From assembly GCA_036362985.1 (NCBI GenBank), contig JAYGXS010000008.1, positions 10,753,518-10,817,517 on the forward strand: DNA of 64,000 nucleotides. The letters are read 5' to 3'. The stretch comes from Ligula intestinalis (taxonomy: Eukaryota; Platyhelminthes; Cestoda; Diphyllobothriidea; Diphyllobothriidae). The notes under the pieces were generated by a model. It worked only from the letters and a program-made list of their open reading frames with translations. It was not told the origin of the DNA and made no database searches. Numbering within the stretch: position 1 is the stretch's first letter; each line of letters opens with the position of its first letter. Both the position numbers and the translations under genes were made by a program. This document shows positions 47,801 to 59,800 of this stretch, piece by piece.

Positions 47801-50800
47801 GGCTTCCGCTTCTGCACACTTCCTGTCGTGTTCTCTCTTTGAAGGCGCACATGAGGCGTAGTTAGACGGCGAATATTTTGGCCCGGACTTCTGTTACCAC
47901 ATTTGGCGACGCATTGCGCAGTAATATCTCGGCCCGGGCCTCCGTTATAACACTTATGACCCCCTTTCATGGACCCTATGGGTGGACTAACACCGTTGTT
48001 GTGTGTGCAACTCGATCAAATAAATGGGCCGCCAAGCAGATGCGCTGGGCCCGCACGAGCTATATCCAGGTCACGACAGGCGTTATTTGAGTTGCGCTCC
48101 CATGACAGTCTGGTATATTGAGGCCAGGCTGTTACGTACAGTGGATGTTTCTTTAATGTTGGCATTTTGCTGAGTTGTGTCACCAATAAATGTCTCCAAC
48201 ATATTCTCAATATACTAGCAATATAGCAAGTAAAAAGCAGTGCGTTTAACATAACGATGTGGACTTTTTCCATGCCCCCCCCCCGTCAGGTAATCCAGTA
48301 AAATAAAGATGCTTTATCAGAACTTGTGGCTACGCAGGCCAAGCATTTAAAGTTAGGAGAGTGGGTAACGAAGAAAGGAACATATGCTGCAATTGAACCG
48401 ACAAAGACAAGGCAGCCCAGAATGGCCAGTTCTTGTTTATTAGCCATCAACAGCCAGTCATCAAAAATCCCACAAGATTCGAACCGTGGCAGAACTCTAC
48501 CACTGTACCACGGGCTCGTTGTTTTAACAAGTTGCAACTGGGAAATTTATTAACAGTAGGACGCTCAATCTCGGGGCTGGCCACATCTGGGATTGGGTAT
48601 GAGTGGTTAATAACGGTTAATAGGCCAGAAATAGTCATTTCAATTTCCCGAGCATTTTACTGTTCTGTTTCGGCATTGAGTACAAGTCGCTCTGCAACTG
48701 CCTGCGACGGCTCTAGATTGAACTCCAAAGCAAAACGGGACGAGAATACTCCCTAACTAGACCGGTTAGCGTCCTACCATTCATAATATTCTCTACTACA
48801 ACTGATAAAAAACGGACACCAAACTCAATGCTAGAGAAGTTGACTCCATGATCAACGGGTGGCGGGTTCGAATCTCGAGTGATCCGCACCTGGGTTTGGA
48901 TATGATTGGCTGATGAAGTCTAATAAACCAAAAATGGTCATTCCAGTCTCTCTAGTGTCTGTTGCTTCCTAAATTTCGGAAGAAGGGACTATTAAAAGGT
49001 TAGCGACGATCCTCGAGCCTGTGCCAAGTATTGCCTTCCCGACAGCAATAACGAGTACCAGCCTGATAGTACTACATACTACCAGGATTCATACAACGCC
49101 CTGTTCTAGTCAGAGAACCTACAGACGTCTGTTTTCCAACAAAAAATGGCAGAAAGTCAGCAAAGGCAGCAAATCATACATTGTCGCGCAGATATCGAGG
49201 AGGTCCGCTTGGTGGAGAGGGGAGTGGAGCTGGCAAGAAGCTGGCGAGAAGCGGCAGAGGCCACGGTGTGGCCGGGTGGATGGTCAGTGGAACTAAACCG
49301 CCTGGAAGGTGGTGTAGACTGGTAATCGGCGAGACCTCGCCGTTCGGAGACGCCACCACAGGAGTCGGTGGACAAGGAGAACCACTAGATCGGGGAGAAG
49401 ATGTAATTATCGTTAATTCTCATGATCATGCCTGGTGCAGTAATGATTGTATCCTATAAATAGCGCAACTTCCTCTGCAAGTATCACCCATTTCTGTGAC
49501 TACTTTCTGCTGATGTCTCTGAAGAAGAATCCGAGACGGAGTTCGAAACGTCAGGTGAATAAAAGTCTTGTTCTAACGATCGCACCTTCTTCTTTTTCTC
49601 AAACCAAGCAAACTCGTGACAGAAGAGGGCACAGCGGTGCTCCACAAAGCACTACGGAATCCTAGTGCAACCGCCGCTGCCAACTAGCTCCAAAAGTCAA
49701 TCCAACTCTCTTATGAACGACAATACCTAGCAATAAAAACAATTCAAGTTTGAATGAGTCACTTTTAGATCATTCATGGTCTTACGTTTGAAGCTAATTG
49801 CCTTTCAGCCTTCTACCACTGAGCTAGGGGGTGACTGCGAATGTTAAAAAAAGACCGATGCTCAGGGCCCACGAGGAAGCCAGACCGGGGCCCTAGACTT
49901 ATAACAAAACAGCAGCATCTCATTCGGCAAGGAGGACACACACACATCGATCGGCAGTCTGCAGTTTTGCGTGACCTTGAATGCAGCTACCACAGTACAG
50001 AAGGAGGGAGAATAGAAAAAAAGCCTTACCGCTGTAGAGGAAGAGGAGGCAGGATTTGCCGTGCTGGAATTATGCCGGAAGGCGGGTGGACGCGGCGCGG
50101 GACCCTTTTTCCTCGGAAGGGTGGCCAGGACGCTGCCGAGCTTTGTGGCACTGGAGCCTGGGGAGACACAAAAATTCAAAACTAGTTAAAATCACCTCAG
50201 TCTGTGTGAAGTAGCCAGTTTTAAAAATGAAAAGTGAGGAGAGGGGTGGTAAGCGGTTTCGCAGGTATACTCTTTAGCGAAGTTGCAGGTTACAAAAATG
50301 CACATAATGAATTAAACAGACCTTTGAAACTCTGCGAGAAGGGAGAGCAGGAAGAGTAGGGACTATTGAAACGCGTAGCTTTGGGCACCTAGAAAAATAT
50401 GGAAGAAAAAATAAGCACGAGCTCATAGTGAACGAACTATTGCACCCACTTAAAATCAGTAACTCGAAAATAAACAAACGAAACAACAGTCAAGAAACAG
50501 CGACATTAAAAAAGATGAGGGGGAGAACGGTAGTGGTATTACTAGTAATAGTTGTGGTAGTAACAATATTATTAGCAGTAATCATAGCCGTAGCGGCAGT
50601 GGTAGCGGTGGTAGTATTTTGGATGGTGATAGAATTGCCAATAGAGGAGGATATCCGTGTTCCAGGAAGCAGTTCAGAAGTAGAAGAAGCGATCACTGGA
50701 ACAAGAGTTTTATTTTCCTGACTTTTCGGGCTTCGTCGGGAATCCTTAATCATAGGTAATCGCAGGAAAGTCAGAGACATGTGCAGATAAGGGTAATACA

Positions 50801-53800
50801 TACACAGGCTGCATATTATTTATAGCGCGTAGCGGTCATCCGCATGCGTACTATAATGTACAACCTGTGCGTGTATCACCCTTATCTGCACATGTCTCAG
50901 ACTGTTCTACTATTACCTATGATTAAGTATTCCCGAGGGAATCCGAAACGTCCGGACAATAAACCTCGTGTTCCAGTAATCGCTTCTTCTTCCGGTGATA
51001 GAATTATTGGTAGCGGTATACTACTTACTGGTCTTACCAGGTATGATTACTAAGAATTAGCACTCTTAGCATAGATTACTTCTAGCAGCAGTATCCTAGT
51101 CCTCGTAGCCCAAACTTAGTAGAAACTGACACAGCTCGGTGGATACAGTTGAGAGGGCGGCAATCATGTGGTGATTATGATGATAATGGTGGTGGTGGTG
51201 ATGGTGGTGGTGGTGGTGGTGGTGGTGATGGCGGTGGTGGTGGTGGTTGTGGTGGTGGTGGTGGTGGTCAGGGACGAGAAGTTATAGAGAAGACAGATTA
51301 TGAAGGACAACAAAAAATCCGAGGATCTGGAGATGAAGAGTGTGAATACAAAAGAAAAGGTGAGTACTATATAGGTTGACAGAAGAGCCTGTGGAGTGGA
51401 GAGTAAGAACATAGAGCGCAGAAGAGAAAACCTAAAATAGCAGTGGGCGAATGTTATCTCAAAGTCAGCAGGAGTAAAAAGAAGTTAAAAGAAAAGTGAG
51501 AGAGAGAGGGAGAGAAAGGTGAATGAAAGAGGGAGAGACGAAGTAGGGAAGGTCGCCAAGAGAAAAGCATACAGGGGCAATCTCAAACACACCCCGTCCG
51601 TCGAGTCCAGGCCCAGTGACCCGAAAGGTCGATCAAGCAGTTTGGTCAGCACGTCACTCGTCATCCGCACCGCACCGGCACCCGTACGCTTGCTGACAGA
51701 ACTGGTCGGTGATATGGAGGGCGCGGTGGACGCAGCGGAGACGGCGTCCGGCGCCCATTTGACAGTCTGCAGGTCATCAATGGCCTCCACTAGCTGTAGT
51801 TTGGCGGCAGCGGAGTCGGCGTCAGCGCTGGCAGAGGAGTTGAAGAGCATGGCCGTCTTATCGTCGCCATCCCGACTCAGGCTCTGTACTGTCTCCGCCA
51901 GCTCGAGCAGGCTGATGCACTGCTGGAGACGAGCTTCCAGGGAGTCAGATGTCGACGCGCCCTCGGGCTCTGCGTCCCGCAGGGAGAGGCCGGAGAGTTG
52001 GGCATTTGCAGTCTGGAGGGGCGTCTCGCCGGCATTGTTCTTCTGTAGCAACATCTGTGGGGAAGGAGAGGGGGGACGACAAAGAAAGGGAGCCAAATTA
52101 AACCACAAGATCTGCAGATGGCACCGTAGAAGACCAAAGCAATGAAACCTGAGGCCTAAGCTGCGCCATTTATATCGACGTCCGGGACTGTGCAGCAGCC
52201 GGTCAGAGTGTATGGAATAGTCATATCGGACCAAGCTAACGGGCAGGATGATGATTGATTGAATAAAAGCCCGAAACAGTTCCATATCAATCTCCCTCTC
52301 TCTCTCTCTCGTTTCCTAACTGTCACGCATCTCTCTGCTATATAAATATACTAACGGGAATGGGCACACACCGATCTGTTGGCGTCCCGAAGCAAAGAAG
52401 CTTCGCATGAATGTCAACGGTCACGAACAAGCAACCAACTACCACGCCGCAGTCGACACAGTTGTCATTGCACAGAGGAGGAAGGACAGACAACGCAGAT
52501 AGACTGGTACAGTCTGTTTTATGCTTATTTTGACTTTGGTTGAGGATAGTTTATGGGTAGCACCAAAGTAACCCAAAACCGGAGGTAAAAAGAAAGCCTT
52601 TTCCTTCAGCAGACTGAAGCAACGCGGTGACTCTCGCGGGATTATAGTGAAAGTGGACTTGCGGAGAATATACGCCCATTCTCTGACCACTACCGTACCT
52701 GAACCCGATGTCGAGACACAAGGTGAGAAGGGGGAGGACGCAGACGGTGTATACGCAACGCCCTCCAACACGCGCCACAATAACAGCATCTTAGTTTGTA
52801 GGCTCCCGCGTGCGCGGGAACACCATAAATCTCGCATTAAGAAGGACCTATTGCAGCCTGACTCTCAGTCTGCCAGCAAGCCACTTCCCGCACCAAGACA
52901 CACACTGGGCTAACTGCGCGGTCCGAGTTATCCCGTCAGTTGGCAACCCTCTAAGCCGCGGCTTTTAGTTCACCATGATAGCTTCGAGCGCTTCAGATCG
53001 GTTATGGTGGGGAAAGAAATGCGCTGAGCATCGACATCACGCTCTTCGCAACTACCAAGAACAAGCCACACATACGCATACACTTGCATTCAAATCAAAC
53101 AAAAGTTAACGAATGCGAGAGAATACTTGTATTCCAGGAATGTCTATGGGTAGAGGAGACATATGGTCGATCACTGGAACAGAATTAATTTTTACCTGAG
53201 CTTTCGAGCTCTTACAAGAGCCCATCGTCAGATATGGAGAAACAGTAACAAATGTGGAAGCTACTGGGGGCGTGTGTACAATAATTAAAATTTTGAACTG
53301 GCAGAAAATCAATAATAGTCTGTGCTGTGTTGACTTGCCACTGAGGGCTGTGCTAGCCTGTTCCAGTAGGCAAGATTGACAAGTTGGGTGGAAATATTTA
53401 CAGAAATAGAATCATCAACAAAACAAGTAATAGTTATGGTGGGAGGGATGGGCAAATAAAAAAGGCATGGTTGCAGGGAAGGAGGATGAAAAGAGAGGGA
53501 TTATGTAGGCTTGGGTGCCAAATGGCCACGTCAGCATCGAAAGTGGGATGATTATGGAGGATGTTGGGCCAATCTATTACGGCGGGCGTCTGGATGTGAT
53601 CGTTTGCAAAAGCGTAAGGCCCTGTACGCAGGCGCTAATTCGGCACATCTGTTGACTGAATTCTCATCCGTGGACCAGGCTTCGATAAATTCTCTGCTCG
53701 TCTTGTTTCCCGCGTGGGCGAGTACCTTGACGGCAGCGAAGTTGAACTCATGGCCTGTTTAGTAGGTGTGAGTTGCAACTTGTGATGATTCGTCGCCTAG

Positions 53801-56800
53801 TCGCACGGCCTGCTTGTGTTCACGTATATGCGATCCGAGCATGCGTTCTGTTTGACCTGTATAATTACAGGGACAGTTTAGGCATGGGATGCGATACACT
53901 ACCCCAGATTGTTCAATCTGCATAAGCCGGTCTTTTATTTTCATCATTCTGCTGCGCATTGTAGCTTTGGGTCTGTGTGCAATTCCAACACCTAGTCCCG
54001 CAGCGATGCGCTCAGTCGCTTCTGAAACGTCTTTTATGTATGGCAGAGCGTGCCATATCTTCGGTGTTTCTTCTCTTTGGATCCTCCGGGGCCGAACGCG
54101 TAGGCATCGGTTTATAAATGCTTTTGGATAACCGTTCTGCGTGAACTGGTCACGGAGATATCTGGCCTCGTGTGCCTTTTCCTCTGGTTTACTGGAGTGG
54201 GTCTGGATCCGTTCGAAGAGTGTTTTTACTAAGCTCCGTTTGTGAGCAACTGGATGGTTGCTGTGAAAACTTAGGAGTTATGTTGTGTTCGTCGGCTTCC
54301 TGTAAACCGTCGTCTCGAATTCACCATTGGGTGTTCTCTTGACGAGGACATCAAGGAAAGGGAGCTGCTGCTCTTTTTCTTTTTCCCGTATAAATTGCAT
54401 GCCACGAAATATTCCATTGAGCAAGTCATGGAAGTTTTGCAGCATATTTCTCTTGATGATGACAAACGTGTCGTCGACGTAGCGGCGCCAGAAGACAGGC
54501 TCATGTTGGACGAAGGCGACGTTTTCTAGTTCCTGTAGAACCAGTTCTGCCACTAGGCCAGAGATCGGGGAGCCCATTGGAGTTCCTTTGATCTGTTCGT
54601 ACGTTTCTCCAGTTTTCTGGCAGAATTCGAATAACCTTATAAGGTGTTCAATTTTTAGTGGGCTTTGGGCCTCATCATATGCCTCTTTAACTCTCTTCTG
54701 TAAGATATTGTGCGTCAGTTTTGGCGGTATGGTTGTGAACAATGAGGTCACATCGATGGAGACCATGATTTCGTCTGATTGAATCGTCCGACTTCGGAGG
54801 TCCTCGAGGAATCGAGAGGCTGATTGCACTGAGGTAATCGAGTTGCCTTGGAGGAATTTAAGTTTTCTATACATCCACTTTGCCAACGATTGGCCGAAGT
54901 GGGACATTCGATTTGTGGATTTTTGGTAGTCCATAAAATCGCGCCAGAGCTGTATCCGCTAACTTCATTTGGCACCACTCATTCATAGTGATCACATTCT
55001 TGCGCCGGTATTCTCTGAGAAGTTTAGTCAATCGTTTGGATAATTCTTTGGCTTGCGAATTTGGTGTTGGTTGGTAAAATGCTCTGTCGTCAAGAAGAGC
55101 CTTAGCTTTGACGTTATAATCTTGCCGGTTCATTACGACAGCCGACCGTCCCTTATCAGCAGGTAAGATGATAATACTATCATCTTTCCTCAGTTCTCTC
55201 AAGGCTTTTGACTCACTTTGCGAGAGGTAGCTAGCTGGTTTATGAGCCATAAGCAAGGAGGTCACACGTTGTCGCATTGAATGTTTAGTGTCACCAGTTG
55301 CCTCCGTTCTCACCAACATCGCTTCCGCTGTAGCAATGAAGTCAAGTGGGTCGGCATCTGCAGTATTAAAACAGGCTTCGTGCTGTAGCACGTGTAATTG
55401 CTGCTCTGTTAATTGTTTCGACGAAAAATTGTGGACTAAGTCAGAATTCGTAGTGTCCGCGGGTTTCAATTTATTCAGCTTTCTCTCCAAAATCTCCCTT
55501 TTCTTGGCCTGCCGGTTTCGTGTTAAAGCTGAAATCGTTTTTCCAAGATTCTCAGCAATAAAATCTCCGAAGATCTGGAAACACTCTCTTTTATCTTCGT
55601 CAATCGTGGCCTTGTACTTTCTTATGCGTCGGTGGCAGTCATTAATGAGGACTCTTACCATCTGTTTGATGAACCTTTTGGCAACTTCTCTCCCCATAGC
55701 CGTATTCACTGGTGCCTTATACCTGAGGCATCGTGGCGTCAGATCTTGTTGAAGGCACTTGTGAAGGAAACGTAGTTGTTCATAGGCTGCTGCTTCTCGG
55801 GTGGAGAATAGCTCCCAGCTGCGAGCTATGCGAAGCGCTTCGCGACGAATCATCACAAGTTGCAACTCACACCTACGAAACAGGCCATGTGTTCAACTTC
55901 GCTGCTGTCAAGGTACTCGCCCACGCGGGAAACAAGACGAGCAGAGAATTTATCGAAGCCTGGTCCACGGATGAGAATTCGGTCAACAGATGTGTCGAAT
56001 TGGCGCTAGCGTACAGGGCCTTACGCTTTTGCAAACGATCACATACAGACACCCGCCGTAATCAATTGGCCCAATATCCTCAATAATCATCCCACTTTCG
56101 ATGCTGACGTGGCCATTTGGCACCCAAGCCTACATAATCCCTCGCTCCCCATCCTCCTTCCCTTCTCCTATGACTTTTTTTAATTTCTCATCCTCCCACC
56201 ATAACTATTACTTGTTTTGTTGACGATTCTATTTCTGTAAATATTTCCACACAACTGGCCTACTGGAACAGGCTAGCACAGCCCTCAGTGGCAAGTCGGC
56301 ACCACACACAATTATTGATTTTCTGCACGTACAAAAATTTTAGTTACTGTACACACGTCCCAAGTAGCTTCCACATTTGTTACTGTTTCTCCACCTCTGA
56401 CGATGGGCTCTTGTAAGAGCTCGAAAGCTCAGGAAAAAATAAATTCTGTTCCAGTGATCGACCATATGTCTCTTTTACCAAGCAAAAGTTACTCTCGTTG
56501 CGCAAACCGGTATATTTAAAGTGATTGGTTCGATTAATGAACAGGGAAAGGTCACAGAACTCACAGGGGAGGGAAGACCACCGACATTCAGCAGAAGGCG
56601 CATCGCGTCAGGGGAAGCATAGCGAGCTGCATAGTGAAGTACCGTGTCGCCCTGAGTATTTGTGCGTAGGATGGAGGATCTAAAGGGGAACGAGGGCGGA
56701 ACACGTAAGGCACCACCATGACATTTTAGCAAAATTCACGAAAATTAAAAACGGACAAGAATAACATGGCTGCCGGTTGCTTACAGTGGAGAGTTTTGAA

Positions 56801-59800
56801 TGATAAATTCAATCAGAGGAAGACAATTGCGGGATGGTCGTGGACAGGGCGAAGAAGACATGGCATGGAAGGACCGCACCATCTGGTTCTCCGGACTAGT
56901 GCCTGTCAGCCCATTCATGGGGCTCGTACGGCCGTCGCCACCTCCACTACCACCGCCGTCATTGTAGGCCGCAGCAACACTGGCCCGGATGGCCAGGTGG
57001 AGCACGGTGTCGCCGGATTCACCCACATCGGGGTCGTCGGAGGGCAGGAGGCGTGAATTCAGGTCAAAGCCTTCAGCATGCACCTATTCAGGGCAACGTA
57101 GCTGGTCAGCAACACGGTAAATTCAACTAAAATTATCATTTATACTTTGAAAATTGCACACATTTTCCCTTCGTGCGTTTCGGTGCGTGCTTTGCCTCTC
57201 GCTTTCTCCCACTCTCTTTATCGGTAACCCCCCTCTTTCTCTCCTTCTGTCTTTACCAGTAGTCGTTTTAAGCTGCCCGTGAGACCCTAGATCGAGGTCC
57301 CGAAACAGAATGGGACGCGCACACCCCGCAACCCGATCGGTTAACACATCTGAAACATAGTGATTGCTCGAGAAGTTTATCTGTCTACACTGGTAGAAAC
57401 TGTCTGGCTACTAGCGGCGAGATTCGGACGCATTCCAGAAAGGAAAATGCGCTGATACAGCCAACGCTCTAGCGAACTTAGATAAGACGTCTCCAATGAG
57501 AGCCGTGAGTTTAATTACACGCATGCACGGCCATGCTGAGATAAGTATTTTCCTACAAATAAGTTATACCAAAGACGCCGAAACTAACATATAAGTACGA
57601 GGTAAGGATTCCTCGTGGAATCTTCTAAAGGTCCTTATGTATTATAATCACCTATTTACAAAATTTAAGTTGGTTGAATTACACGAAATCTTCCCATTTT
57701 CTGCATGTCAGCCTTCGATTCAGCAGGGACTGGATGATAGCATTGAAGTGCAGAGTGGTCCTCGGAAGCCAACAGCATACAAGAACCACTTAAGTCAGTA
57801 TACTAAGCAAAAATTGTTTTTCAAACTGACCACGGGAATAATCGTCTGCTTACAAATTTCAAGCAGGGTGAATAACCAATCTTCAACCTTCGAAACTCGT
57901 TCGTTTTTATTCTAGTTAGGGTTAGTTGTACTGCCAGAAAATGTACCTCAATGACCTCGCCCGAGGTTAGGACACACTCTCCCGACATGCACGCGGTCGC
58001 CGTTGGTCCGGTGGTGGGTTAGCGATGATATTAAAGCTTAATTCAGTGTCCCCACCCGGGGTTTGAGTACGCGCCTCAACTTACCTTCGTTACTTTTTAT
58101 TTGACATGACTACTGCTATTTAATTGCTTCCCTGACATGCCCCGTCCGTCTTCTCCTAAAATCAGGAGCCCGTAGGACCAAGGGGTGCGCTTTGAGCGCT
58201 CCCCAGGCGGCCTCACGAGGTACTCCTATCAAGTACGACAGCGAGCCCGTAGCTCAATGGTTTGGATGTTTGGCGCTGACCAGAGAGATCGCGGAGTCGA
58301 AACTCGAGTGTGGCAGCAGTTTCAGCGGCAAAACTGGAGGTGGGTATCGCTAGCTGACGACGGCTAATAAGCCAGAAAGGGCTGTCCTAACGTCCCACTG
58401 TCTTCTTTGGTAATACATAAAAATATATATCTATATAATGGGGCATTTTAGAAGATATACACATAAATATACCTGTAGAAGCGAAGAGAGGTCACCGGTT
58501 CGGGTGGCACGTAAGAGATCTCGACGCAGAAAGCGGTCGGGGTCGGAGACGATGGTATCCCTTGAAGAGGCGGCCGTCATGTCGCTGCCGGAGACTTTTA
58601 CAGGTTCAAGAGATGCACGTCGTCCGAGCGAGGACCTAGCCTTGCTCTGTCTACCTACTGTGCCACCAGTAGTGCTGGTGATAAATCGACGCTCCACGTA
58701 CTTGGAGCGAATAAAGGCGCGTCTCTTATTCATAGCCACGGTGTCACTAACACAGAGAAAGAGACAAAAAATGTACAAGGGAGTAGATAGGGAACGGAGT
58801 GAGTAATATTATAATAGAGCAGGATGGTTTGGTTGACTGCGAACTGGAAAGAGGGCAGAACAAAGACATAATGCAATCCGTAACGGTAGGGGTTGGCGCA
58901 GAATAAATGCTACGCGTGGGAGAACACTACCCTACATACTAAATATCAGAGCCTGGTGTTCGCGATTTTCTGCGTGGTGATTGCACTGACTTCGGATATA
59001 GTCTGCTGGTTCGTCTTCCTTCAAGCTTGTTTGGCATGCTGGTGAGTGCAGACCAGCATCATTTCCGAGGCTCTCTCTCTCCCATAAACGACGCCAAGAG
59101 ATTCCGTTCAACGGTCTTTTTAAATTGTAATGTCAGAAAACGGGCAGGCTCGCAGGGGACTCCGAGGGCGTGGGTCCTCGATCGCCTGCGGACAATCAGG
59201 CAACAGTGCTGCAGTTTGATTGACTACGTTTCACATGACCTCGTTGCGAGAACGGATAAAACTCGTTCACCGAGGTTCCACTGTACATATCTCCTTCCTC
59301 TTCCTCTGAAGAGCACTTAAACCCAAAGACCACCTCAGGAAGGAGGCTTGAGCGAAAGTTAATTGGCAATCCTGTTTCCCGAAAATTGACATGCGCTAGT
59401 TGCTTTTATGACATCGCGTAGTTCCCTACTGGCTGTTCACACAGCGCAAAGCTGAATTCAGAGTTATTTTTATACATTAAAGCAGAAAGTGAGGCGCAGC
59501 TGTGCTTTGCTAGCCTGCTAGATTAAATGACCCAGTTTCATCGCCACTCCTGTGATCTTGCGCCAAAGTGTTAGCTGGTAAGGAGGGAGGGGTGGGGTGG
59601 GGTAAAATACTCAGGACCGACAAAGCAAAGCCCTTCACAAACGTCCGCGAGTCTGCCTTATCAGGACACATTTGTCTCGTAGACATGATGATGGGGGGCC
59701 GGGAGGCTGTTGTGAGGCCGAGGTAGATGAACAAGCTAGCGCGGGCTCTCAACCCGACATCTTTCTGGTTATGCGTTAATTGAAGAGTGGCAAGCGGTCC

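Larger units (their letters stand above)
53138..56477 (-). mobile_element. Penelope-like element with inverted 3'-end copies (PLE)
   Basis: This retroelement sits in the ASAP intron between 56565 and 52054. The main body is on the minus strand (53138 to about 55842) and codes for N-terminal, reverse transcriptase and GIY-YIG endonuclease regions. From 55842 to 56477 the plus strand repeats the endonuclease end and 3' UTR, so about 640-bp inverted arms bound the element with both 3' ends facing outward. The orientation switch lies in a perfect palindrome CGAAGCGCTTCG (55831-55842). Flanking copies of CAAAAGTTA near 53100 and 56480 may be target duplications. PLEs are known to form such terminal repeat structures. 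Confidence 0.93.

Noticed and set aside
48820..48890. A functional tRNA gene, suggested by a near-perfect B box
   Set aside because: No cloverleaf can be drawn and the sequence continues into the SINE body shared by other copies.
51149..51412. Glycine-rich (plus) and threonine-rich (minus) proteins
   Set aside because: Both are translations of the (GGT)n microsatellite.
51519..52145. A 208-codon plus-strand open frame
   Set aside because: It is antisense to the ASAP exon 52054-51593, which has splice sites and ankyrin homology; the plus frame shows no domain.
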